DNA of 64,000 nt from Rickettsiales bacterium (GTDB lineage Bacteria > Pseudomonadota > Alphaproteobacteria > Rickettsiales > CANDYO01), in NCBI GenBank assembly GCA_025210695.1, contig JAOARE010000018.1, forward strand, positions 1-64,000, read 5' to 3'. The translations under genes and the position numbers were made by a program. Of the stretch, positions 17,193-27,107 are shown in pieces. The notes beneath the pieces are model-generated. The model was given only the letters and a program-made list of their open reading frames with translations, searched no databases and was not told where the DNA came from. Each line of letters starts with the position of its first letter. The stretch's first letter is position 1.

Positions 17193-18731
17193 ATGGCGCA
17201 TTTCCCACGTTGGAAAATTATTCTTATATTTTTAGTATGTTCGCTAGCTACTGTTTTTGCTATGCCTAATTTTTTATCTTCCAGCAATACATTAAAATTA
17301 CCGGATTACTTTCCAAAAAGCACTATGAATCTAGGTTTAGATTTAAAAGGTGGATCGCATTTATTGTTGCAGGTAGATTTTAACTCTTATTTTGCAGAGC
17401 AGATAGAGGGCTTAAAGGATGATGTTCGTAGAGAGCTGCGTAAGAAAAAGATAGGTTATTTAAATTTAAGTGTTAGTAAGAGTAAGGTGTCTCTTGAGCT
17501 AAGAGATGAAGGGCAGCGGGATCTTGCTAAAAAAATAATAAAAAAGAATAAAGACCTAGATCTTGAGGTTGTTCAAGATAAGTTTATTGTAAGCTATAAT
17601 AAAGATTATATTGAAGATACTAAGAAAAAGTTAGTAGAGCAATCTATTGAAATTGTTCGTCGCAGGGTGGATGAAAATGGAACAAAAGAGCCTATTATTC
17701 AAAAACAAGGTGATGATAAAATATTACTTCAAGTTCCAGGCCTTGATAACCCAGAGCACTTGAAAAACCTAATTGGTCAGACAGCAAAAATGACTTTTCA
17801 TTTGGTGAATGAGAATGTTGCTTCAATAGATAATGTACCATTTGATACAATGCTCCTTGAGTCAGAAGATAGCAATTCTAAGGTGGCTGTTTACAAAAAG
17901 GTGATGCTAAATGGTGATTTATTAAAAAATGCTATGGTTAGTTTTGATAATAATAAGCCAGTGGTATCGTTTGAATTTAATAGTTTAGGTGCTAAAAAAT
18001 TTGGTGAGTTAACTAAGAAGAACATAGGAAAGCGTTTAGCTATTGTATTGGATGATAAATTAATATGCGCTCCATCTATCTCTGTCGCAATTCTTGGAGG
18101 ATCTGGACATATCACTGGTAATTATACTGCTCAGTCAGCTAATGATCTTGCTTTGCTTTTAAGAGCAGGGGCATTGCCAGCTCCACTTGATGTTATAGAA
18201 GAGAGAACTGTGGGGCCAAGTCTTGGTGCGGTTTCCATTGAACAAGGAAAACTTGCGTCTATTCTTGCAGTTATTTCGGTGATGGTATTCATGGTATTCA
18301 CATATGGAATATTAGGAGTTTTTGCCAATGTTGCGTTATGTTTTAATTTAATTTTACTAGTTGCTTTATTATCTATGCTTCAAGCAACCTTAACTTTGCC
18401 AGGAATTGCTGGTATTGTGTTAACAATGGGCATGTCTGTTGATGCGAATGTATTGATTTTTGAAAGAATTAGAGAGGAAAGCAAAAATGGTTTACCCACT
18501 TTCTCTTCACTAGAAAGAGGCTTTAATCATGCTTTTAATACCATCATAGATTCAAACTTAACTACTATTTTAGTTGGAATATTTTTATATTCCTTTGGCT
18601 CTGGTGCTGTGAAAGGTTTTGCTGTAACATTAGTTTTAGGTATAGCCACTTCAATGTTCTCTGCTGTATTATTGACCAGATTAATGATAAGCAAATGGGT
18701 TGATGTATTTCGTCCTAAAAGTTTTATATAG
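17193..18731 (+). CDS. secD: Protein translocase subunit SecD
   Basis: This 512-residue protein is SecD, which uses the proton-motive force to help export through SecYEG. The N-terminal helix (residues 8-27) leads to a periplasmic P1 region starting with LGLDLKGGSHLLLQVD, and a five-helix RND-type membrane domain from about residue 345 with the DANVLIFERIREE signature. secF is not fused and does not follow; the next gene encodes a lipid kinase-like protein. It is preceded by yajC, the common arrangement. Confidence 0.97.
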   Translation: MAHFPRWKIILIFLVCSLATVFAMPNFLSSSNTLKLPDYFPKSTMNLGLDLKGGSHLLLQVDFNSYFAEQIEGLKDDVRRELRKKKIGYLNLSVSKSKVSLELRDEGQRDLAKKIIKKNKDLDLEVVQDKFIVSYNKDYIEDTKKKLVEQSIEIVRRRVDENGTKEPIIQKQGDDKILLQVPGLDNPEHLKNLIGQTAKMTFHLVNENVASIDNVPFDTMLLESEDSNSKVAVYKKVMLNGDLLKNAMVSFDNNKPVVSFEFNSLGAKKFGELTKKNIGKRLAIVLDDKLICAPSISVAILGGSGHITGNYTAQSANDLALLLRAGALPAPLDVIEERTVGPSLGAVSIEQGKLASILAVISVMVFMVFTYGILGVFANVALCFNLILLVALLSMLQATLTLPGIAGIVLTMGMSVDANVLIFERIREESKNGLPTFSSLERGFNHAFNTIIDSNLTTILVGIFLYSFGSGAVKGFAVTLVLGIATSMFSAVLLTRLMISKWVDVFRPKSFI

Positions 18732-18739
18732 ATATAATT

Positions 18740-19339
18740 ATGATCAAATATAACTTTGAAATATTGCGTAAAATTTTTCATTTATCTTCTTTATGGATAC
18801 CATTTTTGTATTTCTACCTTAGCACAAAAATGATGTTGGTAATATTGTTGCCCCTTACTATTATATCTATAATTATTGAGGTTTCGCGTAAGCTTTCTCC
18901 AGAATTGAATAAGGTTATCAATAATTTAATTGGTGGTATAATGCGTGATAAAGAAGAGGAATCTATCTCTGGTGCCACATATTTATTAATTGCTTCCACC
19001 ATTAGTGTTATTCTTTTTAATAAAGAAGTAGCAATTTTAGCTCTAACCGTTCTTATGATTAGTGATTCTTTTGCTGCTTTAATTGGCCGTAAATATGGCA
19101 AAGTTAGTTTTCTTGGTAAAACCTTAGAAGGGTCTTTAAGTTTCTTTCTTTCTGGAATGGCAGTATATTGCTTTCTGGTTATATTCTGTGATTTTACTTT
19201 GCCACTTAATGTTTCAACTTTTGCAATATTTTCTGCAACTATAGTTGAATTATTTGCTAAGAAACTTCGTTTGGATGATAACCTTGCAATTCCATTGAGT
19301 ATAGGGCTAGTTTTTGAATTAGTTTCTATTGTTTCATAA
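18740..19339 (+). CDS. Polyprenol/diacylglycerol kinase-like membrane protein
   Basis: This 199-residue protein is polytopic, with about six hydrophobic helices. The signature SDSFAALIGRKYGKVSFLGK followed by TLEGSLSFFLSG is that of the dolichol kinase/SEC59 and CTP-dependent diacylglycerol kinase group, distantly related to phosphatidate cytidylyltransferase. It should act in the inner membrane, phosphorylating a lipid alcohol with CTP, but the substrate cannot be told from sequence. It starts eight bases after the secD stop and is probably in the same operon. Confidence 0.85.
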   Translation: MIKYNFEILRKIFHLSSLWIPFLYFYLSTKMMLVILLPLTIISIIIEVSRKLSPELNKVINNLIGGIMRDKEEESISGATYLLIASTISVILFNKEVAILALTVLMISDSFAALIGRKYGKVSFLGKTLEGSLSFFLSGMAVYCFLVIFCDFTLPLNVSTFAIFSATIVELFAKKLRLDDNLAIPLSIGLVFELVSIVS

Positions 19340-19528
19340 GTTTTTTTTCTTACATTAAGTTTAAGTTAATATGGAAACTATTATTTTATAAATATTCCAT
19401 GAGAAAATACTTTAAATTGTTTTTGCGCTATAAGATTAGCTTGCATATGCTGTAATTTAGTGTAAGAATTTAAAAGAATTTTTTGAAGCTTTTAAGGAGG
19501 CGGTTAACCCCGCAAGAGGTGTTGTGTT

Positions 19529-22366
19529 ATGACTAATAATTTTGATAAGGATAGTTTTTTATTTGCAGCTAATGGTGACTTTGTTGAAGAGTTATATCTA
19601 AAATACTTAGAAAGTCCTAGCAACGTTGATGATTATTGGCGTAGTTTTTTTAGTAATTTAGATGAAAATAAAAACTTAGCAAAGAAATCAACAATGGGTG
19701 CCTCCTGGTTGCCTAAAAAAAATAAAGTTATCCTCCCACCTGAAGTATCTTCAAGCTCTAAAACACAAGAAGCAGGAGTTACAGAAAGCACTTCTAAAAT
19801 TTATAATATAAATCTACTTATTGCAGAATATAGAGCATATGGGCATTTATTAGCCACTTTAGATCCTCTAGGATTAGAAAAATTTAATAATTACATTAGA
19901 TTAGATCCTCAGCATTATGGACTGGAAGAAGGAGATCTAGATTTAGAAATAGAGTTGAATCACCAGAGTTTAGGTCTTGGAACATGCACTATCAGGCAAT
20001 TAATTTCACGATTAAAAGAAGTTTATTGTTCTAGTATTGGTTATGAATTGAACCATTTAAGTTCTGATGAAGAAAAAGAATGGTTCTATCAGCATATTGA
20101 ACAAATGAATATGCATCATGCTTTATCTAAAGAAGCAAAGATTGAAGCTTTGAAGGATTTAATTGATGTTGATGGGTTTGAACAGTTTATTCATACTCGC
20201 TTTCCTGGAGCTAAACGTTTTTCAGTTGAAGGTGGTGAAACTTCTATTATAGCAGTTAAAGAAATCATCAGGGCAGCAGCTGTGGAAAGCAAAGTGGAAG
20301 AAGTTATTATTGGGATGCCTCATAGGGGAAGGCTAAATATGCTTACCAAAGTTATGGGTAAAAGCTATACTTCAATGCTATCAGAATTCCAAGGTAATTT
20401 AGCTCATATGGAAGAGTTAAATATTTCAGGTGATGTTAAGTATCATTTAGGTAAGTCTTCAAGCTATACAGTTGATGGTGGTCATAAAGTGCATGTTTCT
20501 TTAACAGCTAATCCATCTCATTTAGAGGCAGTGAATCCTGTTGTTGCGGGGAAAGTTAGAGCAAAACAAGATGATATTCAGGATCATGAGCGTAGTAAAG
20601 TTATGGGAATCTTGCTTCATGGAGATGCAGCATTTTCCGGGCAAGGCGTGGTTATAGAATCTTTATGTCTTAGTAACTTAAAAAGTTATACTACTGGTGG
20701 TATGATGCATGTAGTGGTGAATAACCAAGTTGGTTTCACAACCTTACCTAAAGATTCAAGATCTGGGCGTTATTGTACAGAATTTGCTAAAGTTATTCAT
20801 GCTCCTGTGATTCACATTAATGGTGATGATGTGGAAAAAGTTCTAATGGCGGCTAACATGGCTGAGAGTTATCGTCGTAAATTTAAGAAAGACATAGTTC
20901 TAGATATAGTTTGCTTCCGTAAATATGGTCATAACGAAGGTGATGAACCAATGTTCACCCAGCCTATTATGTATAATCTAATTAAGAATAAAAAATCTAG
21001 TATTGAACTTTACTCTGAGTATTTAAGCAGTAGCGGTGTTATTTCATTAGATGAGATTACTAAATATAAAAAAGAAAAAATGCAATTCTTTGATAAAGAA
21101 TTAGAAGCTGCCAAAACGTATAAACCTTCAGAAGAAGATTGGTTAAAGGGTAAGTGGCAAGGGCTTGATAAGCAAGATCGTGTAAAAGAAAAGTCTCCAT
21201 CAACTGGTGTTAGTGAAGATGTGATAAAGAAAATAGGTGCAGCTTTAGTTGATTATCCTAAGGATATGAAAGTGAATTCTAAAGTTCTTCGTCTTCTAGA
21301 TAATAAAAAGAAAATGTTTGAAACAGGGAAAGACTTGGACTGGGCCACTTGCGAAGCTCTAGCTTATGGTTCGTTAATGCTAGAAGGTTCTCATGTTAGA
21401 ATGAGTGGTCAGGATAGTAAGAGAGGAACTTTCTCTCATCGTCATGCAGTGCTTTTTGATCAAGAAACTGAAAAAGAATATACATCCTTAAATCATATGG
21501 ATAAAAATCAAGGTGAATTTGAGGTAATTAACAGCAGTCTTTCAGAATATGCGGTTTTAGGTTTTGAGCATGGATATAGCATGGTTAATCCTAAGAGTCT
21601 CACAATATGGGAAGGGCAGTTTGGTGACTTTGCCAATGGTGCTCAAATAATGATAGATCAATTCATTGCATCTTCAGAAGTTAAATGGTTAAGAATGAGT
21701 GGATTGGTTGTTCTTCTTCCACATGGATATGAAGGGCAGGGACCTGAGCATAGTTCTGCAAGGCTTGAGAGATTCCTGCAATTATGCGCTGAAGATAATA
21801 TGCAAGTTGTTAATTGTACCACCCCTGCAAATTTCTTTCATGCTATAAGAAGACAGATTCACAGAAGCTATCGTAAGCCGTTAATTGTTATGTCACCAAA
21901 ATCATTATTGAGACATAAAATGATGGTTTCTGATATATCAGAAATATCTCAAGGTACTGAATTTAAACCAGTGATAGGTGATGCTTCTGTTAAGAGTGCA
22001 AAAAGAGTTGTACTTTGTAGTGGGAAGGTTTATTTTGATCTTTATGAAGCTCGTGAAGCGGCTAATATAAAAGATATTGCTTTAGTGCGTATAGATCAAT
22101 ATTATCCATTCCCTAAAGAAGAATTAAGTGCAGAATTATCTAAATATTTAAACGCTGAAGTAATTTGGTGCCAGGAAGAGCCTAAGAATATGGGAGCTTG
22201 GCGTTATATAGATAGAAAAATAGAAAAATGTTTAAAGGAACTTGGTTGTAAGCATGATCGTCCAAAATATATAGGAAGGCCAGAATCTGCCTCTCCTGCT
22301 GCTGGATATCTGAAAATACATAAAGTGGAACAAGAAAAACTTATTAAGGAAGCAATTACGATATAA
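19529..22366 (+). CDS. sucA: 2-oxoglutarate dehydrogenase E1 component
   Basis: This 945-residue protein is SucA, the thiamine-diphosphate E1 enzyme of the 2-oxoglutarate dehydrogenase complex in the TCA cycle. Recognisable motifs are IGMPHRGRLNML, the thiamine-diphosphate loop HGDAAFSGQGVV, and RKYGHNEGDEPMFTQP, followed by the transketolase-like pyrimidine-binding domain (EGQFGDFANGAQ) and the C-terminal domain. Length is normal. The leader contains AAGGAGG at 19495-19501 and the small GCGG/CCGC hairpin ahead of a weaker AGAGG nearer the ATG, so leader folding may influence initiation. sucB and lpd follow on the same strand. Confidence 0.97.
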   Translation: MTNNFDKDSFLFAANGDFVEELYLKYLESPSNVDDYWRSFFSNLDENKNLAKKSTMGASWLPKKNKVILPPEVSSSSKTQEAGVTESTSKIYNINLLIAEYRAYGHLLATLDPLGLEKFNNYIRLDPQHYGLEEGDLDLEIELNHQSLGLGTCTIRQLISRLKEVYCSSIGYELNHLSSDEEKEWFYQHIEQMNMHHALSKEAKIEALKDLIDVDGFEQFIHTRFPGAKRFSVEGGETSIIAVKEIIRAAAVESKVEEVIIGMPHRGRLNMLTKVMGKSYTSMLSEFQGNLAHMEELNISGDVKYHLGKSSSYTVDGGHKVHVSLTANPSHLEAVNPVVAGKVRAKQDDIQDHERSKVMGILLHGDAAFSGQGVVIESLCLSNLKSYTTGGMMHVVVNNQVGFTTLPKDSRSGRYCTEFAKVIHAPVIHINGDDVEKVLMAANMAESYRRKFKKDIVLDIVCFRKYGHNEGDEPMFTQPIMYNLIKNKKSSIELYSEYLSSSGVISLDEITKYKKEKMQFFDKELEAAKTYKPSEEDWLKGKWQGLDKQDRVKEKSPSTGVSEDVIKKIGAALVDYPKDMKVNSKVLRLLDNKKKMFETGKDLDWATCEALAYGSLMLEGSHVRMSGQDSKRGTFSHRHAVLFDQETEKEYTSLNHMDKNQGEFEVINSSLSEYAVLGFEHGYSMVNPKSLTIWEGQFGDFANGAQIMIDQFIASSEVKWLRMSGLVVLLPHGYEGQGPEHSSARLERFLQLCAEDNMQVVNCTTPANFFHAIRRQIHRSYRKPLIVMSPKSLLRHKMMVSDISEISQGTEFKPVIGDASVKSAKRVVLCSGKVYFDLYEAREAANIKDIALVRIDQYYPFPKEELSAELSKYLNAEVIWCQEEPKNMGAWRYIDRKIEKCLKELGCKHDRPKYIGRPESASPAAGYLKIHKVEQEKLIKEAITI

Positions 22367-22461
22367 TAAATCACTACGTCATCCTTGGTTCAAAGGGCCG
22401 AGGGGCCATTTATCTATAAACTAGATAAAGATGATGCGGTGGAAGAAATTACAATATAATA
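22348..22461. repeat. Palindromic element between sucA and sucB, with flanking near-duplication
   Basis: The 72 bases at 22369-22440 fold into an outer imperfect stem (CACTACGTCATC against GATGATGCGGTG) enclosing two hairpins: GGCC-GAGG-GGCC and TTTATCTA-TAAAC-TAGATAAA. They are flanked by 21-bp near-copies, 22348-22368 and 22441-22461, which match at 19 of 21 positions. The left copy contains the sucA stop codon and the right copy leads into the sucB Shine-Dalgarno, so both genes stay intact. This looks like insertion of a small palindromic element with duplication of the target. Confidence 0.75.
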
Positions 22462-22474
22462 GGAGATAATTATT

Positions 22475-23641
22475 ATGGTAGAACTATTTGTCCCAGCGTT
22501 GGGTGAATCAGTTACAGAGGCAACAATAGCTAAATGGTTTAAGAAAGAAGGTGAAGCTGTTAAATTAGATGAGTTACTAGTGGAGCTGGAAACTGATAAA
22601 GTAACTTTAGAAGTGAATGCCACTGCTTCTGGGGTTTTGGGTAAAATAAATTTTACTGAAGGTGATACTGTTCAAATAGGTGATCTTCTAACTATTATTG
22701 ATGAAAAAGGAGTTGCTTCAAGCTCTCCAGAGCCGTCCTCCTCAAAGCCTGAAGAAGCTCCTAAGAGCGCTCCTGCTGCTACGCCCGCAAAGTCAGGTGC
22801 TATCATGTCTCCAGCTGCAGGTAAAATTGCTGCAGAAAATAACGTGTCTCCAAGTCAAGTTGCAGCAAGTGGTAAAGATGGTAGAATCACTAAAGGTGAT
22901 GTTTTAAACGCTTTAGAAAGCAAGCCTGTTGCTGTTTCTGATCGTCAGGAAGAAAGAATTAAAATGACTCGTCTTCGTAAGAAAATCGCAGAGCGCTTAA
23001 AAGCCTCACAAAACACAGCAGCAATTTTGACCACTTTCAATGAAGTGGACATGACTAATATCTTAGCTCTGCGCAATCAATATAAAGAAAAATTTGAAAA
23101 GAAACATGGTGTTAAATTAGGCTTTATGTCTTTCTTTGTGAAAGCATCACTGGCAGCTTTGCAAGAAATTCCAGCTGTTAATGCTGAAATTGATGGTGAT
23201 GATATTGTTTATAAAAACTATAATGATATAGGTGTGGCAGTGGGAACTCCACAAGGTCTTGTGGTGCCAGTGCTTCGTAATGCTGAGAAAATGAGCTTTG
23301 CTGATATTGAGAAAACAATTGGCGATTTTGGAAAAAGAGCTCGTGATGGTAAATTAACCATGGAAGATTTAACCGGTGGAACATTTTCTGTTTCTAATGG
23401 TGGTGTTTATGGCTCTCTTCTTTCAACTCCAATCATTAATCCTCCACAATCAGGTATCTTAGGAATGCATAAAACTCAAGAAAGACCTGTGGCTATTAAT
23501 GGTAAAGTAGAAATCAGACCAATGATGTATCTTGCCCTTTCTTATGATCATAGAATTGTTGATGGAAAAGAAGCAGTGACATTCTTAGTTAGAGTTAAAG
23601 AATGCATTGAAAACCCTGAAAGATTATTATTTGATTTATAG
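22475..23641 (+). CDS. sucB: Dihydrolipoamide succinyltransferase (E2)
   Basis: This 388-residue protein is SucB, the E2 core of the 2-oxoglutarate dehydrogenase complex. The N-terminal lipoyl domain carries the lipoylated lysine in ETDKVTLE (residue 42), then come a Pro/Ala/Ser linker, a peripheral-subunit-binding domain ([18 protein letters not shown]) and the catalytic acyltransferase domain with the C-terminal active-site motif [12 protein letters not shown]. The Shine-Dalgarno AGGAG lies just after the right copy of the duplication flanking the palindromic insert. lpd follows within a few bases. Confidence 0.97.
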   Translation: MVELFVPALGESVTEATIAKWFKKEGEAVKLDELLVELETDKVTLEVNATASGVLGKINFTEGDTVQIGDLLTIIDEKGVASSSPEPSSSKPEEAPKSAPAATPAKSGAIMSPAAGKIAAENNVSPSQVAASGKDGRITKGDVLNALESKPVAVSDRQEERIKMTRLRKKIAERLKASQNTAAILTTFNEVDMTNILALRNQYKEKFEKKHGVKLGFMSFFVKASLAALQEIPAVNAEIDGDDIVYKNYNDIGVAVGTPQGLVVPVLRNAEKMSFADIEKTIGDFGKRARDGKLTMEDLTGGTFSVSNGGVYGSLLSTPIINPPQSGILGMHKTQERPVAINGKVEIRPMMYLALSYDHRIVDGKEAVTFLVRVKECIENPERLLFDL

Positions 23642-23651
23642 GAGATATAAA

Positions 23652-25055
23652 ATGACAGAACAGTTTGATGTAGTGATAATTGGTGGTGGTCCAGGTGGAT
23701 ATGTAGGGGCAATTAGAGCTGCTCAGCTTGGAATGAAAGTGGCTTGCGTGGAAAAGCGTGGTGCTTTAGGTGGAACATGTCTTAACGTGGGATGTATTCC
23801 TTCAAAAGCTCTGCTTTATTCTTCTGAGTTATATGAAAAAGCCAATCATGAATATGCGAATCATGGAATAAAATTATCTAAAGTGGAATTAGATTTATCT
23901 GCAATGATGAAGCATAAGGAAGATATCACTTTAGGTCTTAATAAAGGAATTGAAGGGTTATTTAAAAAGAATAAGGTAACTTATTTTAAAGGTGAGGCTT
24001 CATTTATTGATGTTAACAACATTAAAGTTAAACTAGACAAAGAAGAACAACAAATTTCGGCTAAGAATATAATTATCGCTACAGGATCTGAAGTGATGAA
24101 TCTTCCTGGTATTGAAATTGATGAAGAAAAAATAGTTTCTTCAACAGGGGCTTTATCATTAAAGTCAGTTCCTAAGAAAATGGTTGTTATAGGTGGTGGA
24201 GTTATTGGTTTAGAACTAGGTTCAGTATGGCGTAGATTAGGTGCTGAAGTTACCGTTATTGAATATTTAGATCATATCCTGCCTGGCACTGATGCAGAAA
24301 TAGTAAAACAATTCCAAAAATCTATGGAAAAGCAAGGTATCAAGTTTCTGCTTGGTCAGAAAGTGTTATCTGCTAAAAAAGATTCTAAGGGAGTTAAAAT
24401 CTCTATGGAATCAGTTGCTGATAAAGCAAAACAAGAAATGGATGCTGATGTGGTATTGGTTTCTATTGGTAGAAGACCTTACACGGATAATTTAGCCCTA
24501 GAAAACACAGGAGTTAAATTAGATGAGAGGGGTAGAATTCCAGTGAATAAGAATCTTCAAACTTCTGTTAGTCATATTTATGCAATTGGTGATGTTATTG
24601 CAGGGCCAATGCTTGCGCATAAAGCGGAAGAAGAGGGTGTGGCTGCAGTAGAAATAATTGCAGGACAAGCAGGTCATGTTAATTATGATGTGATTCCTGG
24701 AGTTATTTATACCAATCCAGAAGTGGCAACAGTTGGAAAAACTGAAGAAGAAGTTAAAGCATCTGGAATTCCCTATAAAGTTGGAAAATTCCCATTCATG
24801 GCAAATTCCAGAGCAAGAGCAATTGGCGTTAGTGAAGGCTTGGTGAAAGTTATTGCTCGCAGTGATAATGATGAAATCCTTGGCTGCCATATTATATCCC
24901 CGGAAGCTGGCACTATAATTTCAGAAATAGTGGTGGCAATGGAATATAAAGCAGCATCAGAAGATGTTGCAAGAACTGTTCATGCTCATCCAACATTAAA
25001 TGAATCGGTTAAAGAAGCGGCTCTTGCTGTTCTTGGTCGTGCTATTCATATGTAA
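23652..25055 (+). CDS. lpd: Dihydrolipoyl dehydrogenase (E3)
   Basis: This 467-residue flavoprotein reoxidises the lipoyl groups of E2 using FAD and NAD. I place the start at 23652 because AGGAGATATAAA precedes it and MTEQFDVVIIGGGPGGYVG begins the FAD fold directly; the longer in-frame start would overlap sucB. The redox disulphide is in GGTCLNVGCIPSK, the NAD-binding glycine motif is VIGGGVIGLELG, and the C-terminal HAHPTLNE motif holds the catalytic histidine-glutamate pair. It closes the sucA-sucB-lpd operon. Confidence 0.97.
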   Translation: MTEQFDVVIIGGGPGGYVGAIRAAQLGMKVACVEKRGALGGTCLNVGCIPSKALLYSSELYEKANHEYANHGIKLSKVELDLSAMMKHKEDITLGLNKGIEGLFKKNKVTYFKGEASFIDVNNIKVKLDKEEQQISAKNIIIATGSEVMNLPGIEIDEEKIVSSTGALSLKSVPKKMVVIGGGVIGLELGSVWRRLGAEVTVIEYLDHILPGTDAEIVKQFQKSMEKQGIKFLLGQKVLSAKKDSKGVKISMESVADKAKQEMDADVVLVSIGRRPYTDNLALENTGVKLDERGRIPVNKNLQTSVSHIYAIGDVIAGPMLAHKAEEEGVAAVEIIAGQAGHVNYDVIPGVIYTNPEVATVGKTEEEVKASGIPYKVGKFPFMANSRARAIGVSEGLVKVIARSDNDEILGCHIISPEAGTIISEIVVAMEYKAASEDVARTVHAHPTLNESVKEAALAVLGRAIHM

Positions 25056-25073
25056 TTCATTTAAATATATATT

Positions 25074-25109
25074 CACACTAACAACTGATTAATTTTAGCT
25101 GTTAGTGTG
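25074..25109 (+). terminator. Hairpin after lpd
   Basis: A ten-pair stem CACACTAACA/TGTTAGTGTG (25074-25083 with 25100-25109) follows the lpd stop by 18 bases. It is not followed by a T-run, so it may end transcription weakly or protect the 3' end of the suc-lpd mRNA. Confidence 0.55.
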
Positions 25110-25234
25110 GTGCTATACTAAAATGTTCAAACATTAAAGTCCCGTTCAATTAACAATTGCAACCTTTGTTAAGATATGCTACTTTTTTTCTGCGTTTTAT
25201 TTTTCAAGTCAAATTTAAGGAGTATATTTATAAC

Positions 25235-26371
25235 ATGTCAGCCACTAATCAGAATGTTAAACAGGCACTTGCAGAACTAGCTAATTTGCAAGATAAGCTA
25301 ACAAATTTAAATTTAGAAGCAGATAATTTAGAAAAATCATTAGCTGGGTATAAAGATAAATTTGTTATATCAGAAGCAAATATTCCAGGTAATTTGGATT
25401 ATTTAAACAAAGTGTTATTTAGGTTCTTTGAAAGTAATAATATTAAAGATATTTATGAGTTAGTTGATTCTAAACCTGATTTGTTATCAAAAGCAATTGA
25501 CTTTATTAAGCCATCTCCAAACACTAGAGATCCTTTAAAAGGTGAAGCATATCGTTCTTTAAAAAAAGCTAAAAATAATCTTGATGAATATGATAATTTT
25601 CGCACAGAAACTGGTGATGGAAGCAAAGCTAAGGATGGATTTAAGAATTATGTTGAGAAAGTACAACTAATTACTAAGCTTGAGAAATCTTATCAAGATT
25701 TAATGACTCACACAGGAAATATAGATTTAGATGCAAATAATTTGCCTAAAACTGTGGATGGAGTGAAAGCCGTCCAATTAGCTATAGCAGCTCCTGCCGG
25801 TAAAGAAGGTGATGAATTTGTTGATGAGAATGGTAGTAATGATATAGATGAAAATGGAAATTTTGAAGTGGGTAGTCAGGCATATTTTGCTAAGATGTAT
25901 AAAATTGCGCGTGATAATGCCACTGGAGATATTTCTCAAAGAAAGCTTCATTGTTATAGAGATGTGATGGAATATCGAGTGAAATATTATGAATGTTCTA
26001 ATAGTAAGCAAGATTCAACCAATATAGATTTAAAATGTGATCCTATACATGATCAATATGAAATTTCTAAGGCTAATTGTGAGAGTCATTTTCCAATGGT
26101 TACACTTTCAGATACAGTGATAGATGATATGTTGATTAGGGTGGAAAAGATGCATATGAACTCGGACCTTAAGATAATTATGGGTAGCGCTTTTAGCGCT
26201 ATAATAGATTATGAAGAATTACAAAATGTTTTAAAAATTGCCTCTCCTGAAGAAATTCAAGGTTTAGGATATAAGGTGAATGTAGGTGCTAATGGTGAAA
26301 CTTTAACACAATCTGCTGAAAAACTATTAGGAGTGACAATTCCTGCTATTGAGTGTGGAGATTCCTGCTAA
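25235..26371 (+). CDS. Hypothetical coiled-coil protein
   Basis: I take the ATG at 25235 (MSATNQNV) because AAGGAG lies upstream; the in-frame ATG at 25157 would add 26 residues of unlikely leader. The 378-residue product has an N-terminal coiled coil (LAELANLQDKLTNLNLEADN), a helical middle and a cysteine-containing region (LHCYRDVMEYRVKYYECSNS) near residue 250, ending with IECGDSC. It has no signal peptide and no recognised family. It leads a three-gene cluster with a beta-barrel protein and another coiled-coil protein, mirroring the block at 6292-8145. Confidence 0.72.
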   Translation: MSATNQNVKQALAELANLQDKLTNLNLEADNLEKSLAGYKDKFVISEANIPGNLDYLNKVLFRFFESNNIKDIYELVDSKPDLLSKAIDFIKPSPNTRDPLKGEAYRSLKKAKNNLDEYDNFRTETGDGSKAKDGFKNYVEKVQLITKLEKSYQDLMTHTGNIDLDANNLPKTVDGVKAVQLAIAAPAGKEGDEFVDENGSNDIDENGNFEVGSQAYFAKMYKIARDNATGDISQRKLHCYRDVMEYRVKYYECSNSKQDSTNIDLKCDPIHDQYEISKANCESHFPMVTLSDTVIDDMLIRVEKMHMNSDLKIIMGSAFSAIIDYEELQNVLKIASPEEIQGLGYKVNVGANGETLTQSAEKLLGVTIPAIECGDSC

Positions 26372-26407
26372 GTAAATATTACTAATATGAAAGATAGGGT
26401 GAATTAA

Positions 26408-27106
26408 ATGTTTTTAAATATAACTATAGATAAAAAAGCTATTATTATATTAGCGGCTTCGGTATTTATGTGTAATTTTGCTAATGCAAAAAGTTGTGAT
26501 AAAAAATCTCCCTTTTATGCAAGAATAGATGCTGGTTTGTCTCAACCAAGTGAGAAGTTAGATAATAACAATACATATTATAATCAAAAACTTCTTAGGT
26601 CAGAATTTTATGGAGCTGGTATTGGTTATATTTTTAATAAAAATATTAGAAGTGATTTAACCCTTACTGGTAGAACCAATTATAAATTTTCATTTGATGG
26701 GAGCTATGATGGAGATAATATTACTGCTAATCAACAGATTAGCAGCACAACATTAATGCTAAATACTTATTATAATGCACCAGTTAATGAGATTTTTTCA
26801 CCATATGTGAATGTGGGTTTAGGATTATCTAGAATATCAATGGGGGATTATTCTTCTAATTATAATGCTGGAGATTTTACTGTTTCTTCTGGTTCAAACA
26901 GTAACTATGACTTAGCTTGGAATGTTGGTTTTGGCCTTCAATCAAAGCTAACTAATGATTTTTCTTTTGATACTTTCTTCAGGTTTATAGATTTAGGTAA
27001 AACAAAAACACAATCTATGACGGTAAGTAATAGTACACCTGACACTGTGTCACCATTTTTATTGCAAAGCTATGAAACAGGAATAAGTTTAATATATAGG
27101 TTTTAA
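26408..27106 (+). CDS. Outer-membrane beta-barrel surface protein
   Basis: This 232-residue protein has a signal peptide (hydrophobic core IIILAASVFMCNFA, cleavage after ANA near residue 27) and an eight-strand barrel pattern ending in GISLIYRF with the terminal aromatic residue. The stretch FSPYVNVGLGLSRISMG and the LAWNVGFGLQ strand correspond to ITPYVMLGAGISRN and FAWKVGAGLQ in the protein at 6292, so the two are members of one family. It is probably a surface antigen or porin. The next gene starts one base after its stop, indicating co-translation. Confidence 0.87.
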   Translation: MFLNITIDKKAIIILAASVFMCNFANAKSCDKKSPFYARIDAGLSQPSEKLDNNNTYYNQKLLRSEFYGAGIGYIFNKNIRSDLTLTGRTNYKFSFDGSYDGDNITANQQISSTTLMLNTYYNAPVNEIFSPYVNVGLGLSRISMGDYSSNYNAGDFTVSSGSNSNYDLAWNVGFGLQSKLTNDFSFDTFFRFIDLGKTKTQSMTVSNSTPDTVSPFLLQSYETGISLIYRF

Positions 27107-27107
27107 A

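Noticed and set aside
23607-23651. Longer N-terminus for the lipoamide dehydrogenase
   Set aside because: It overlaps sucB and lacks a ribosome binding site, whereas AGGAGATATAAA precedes the ATG at 23652.
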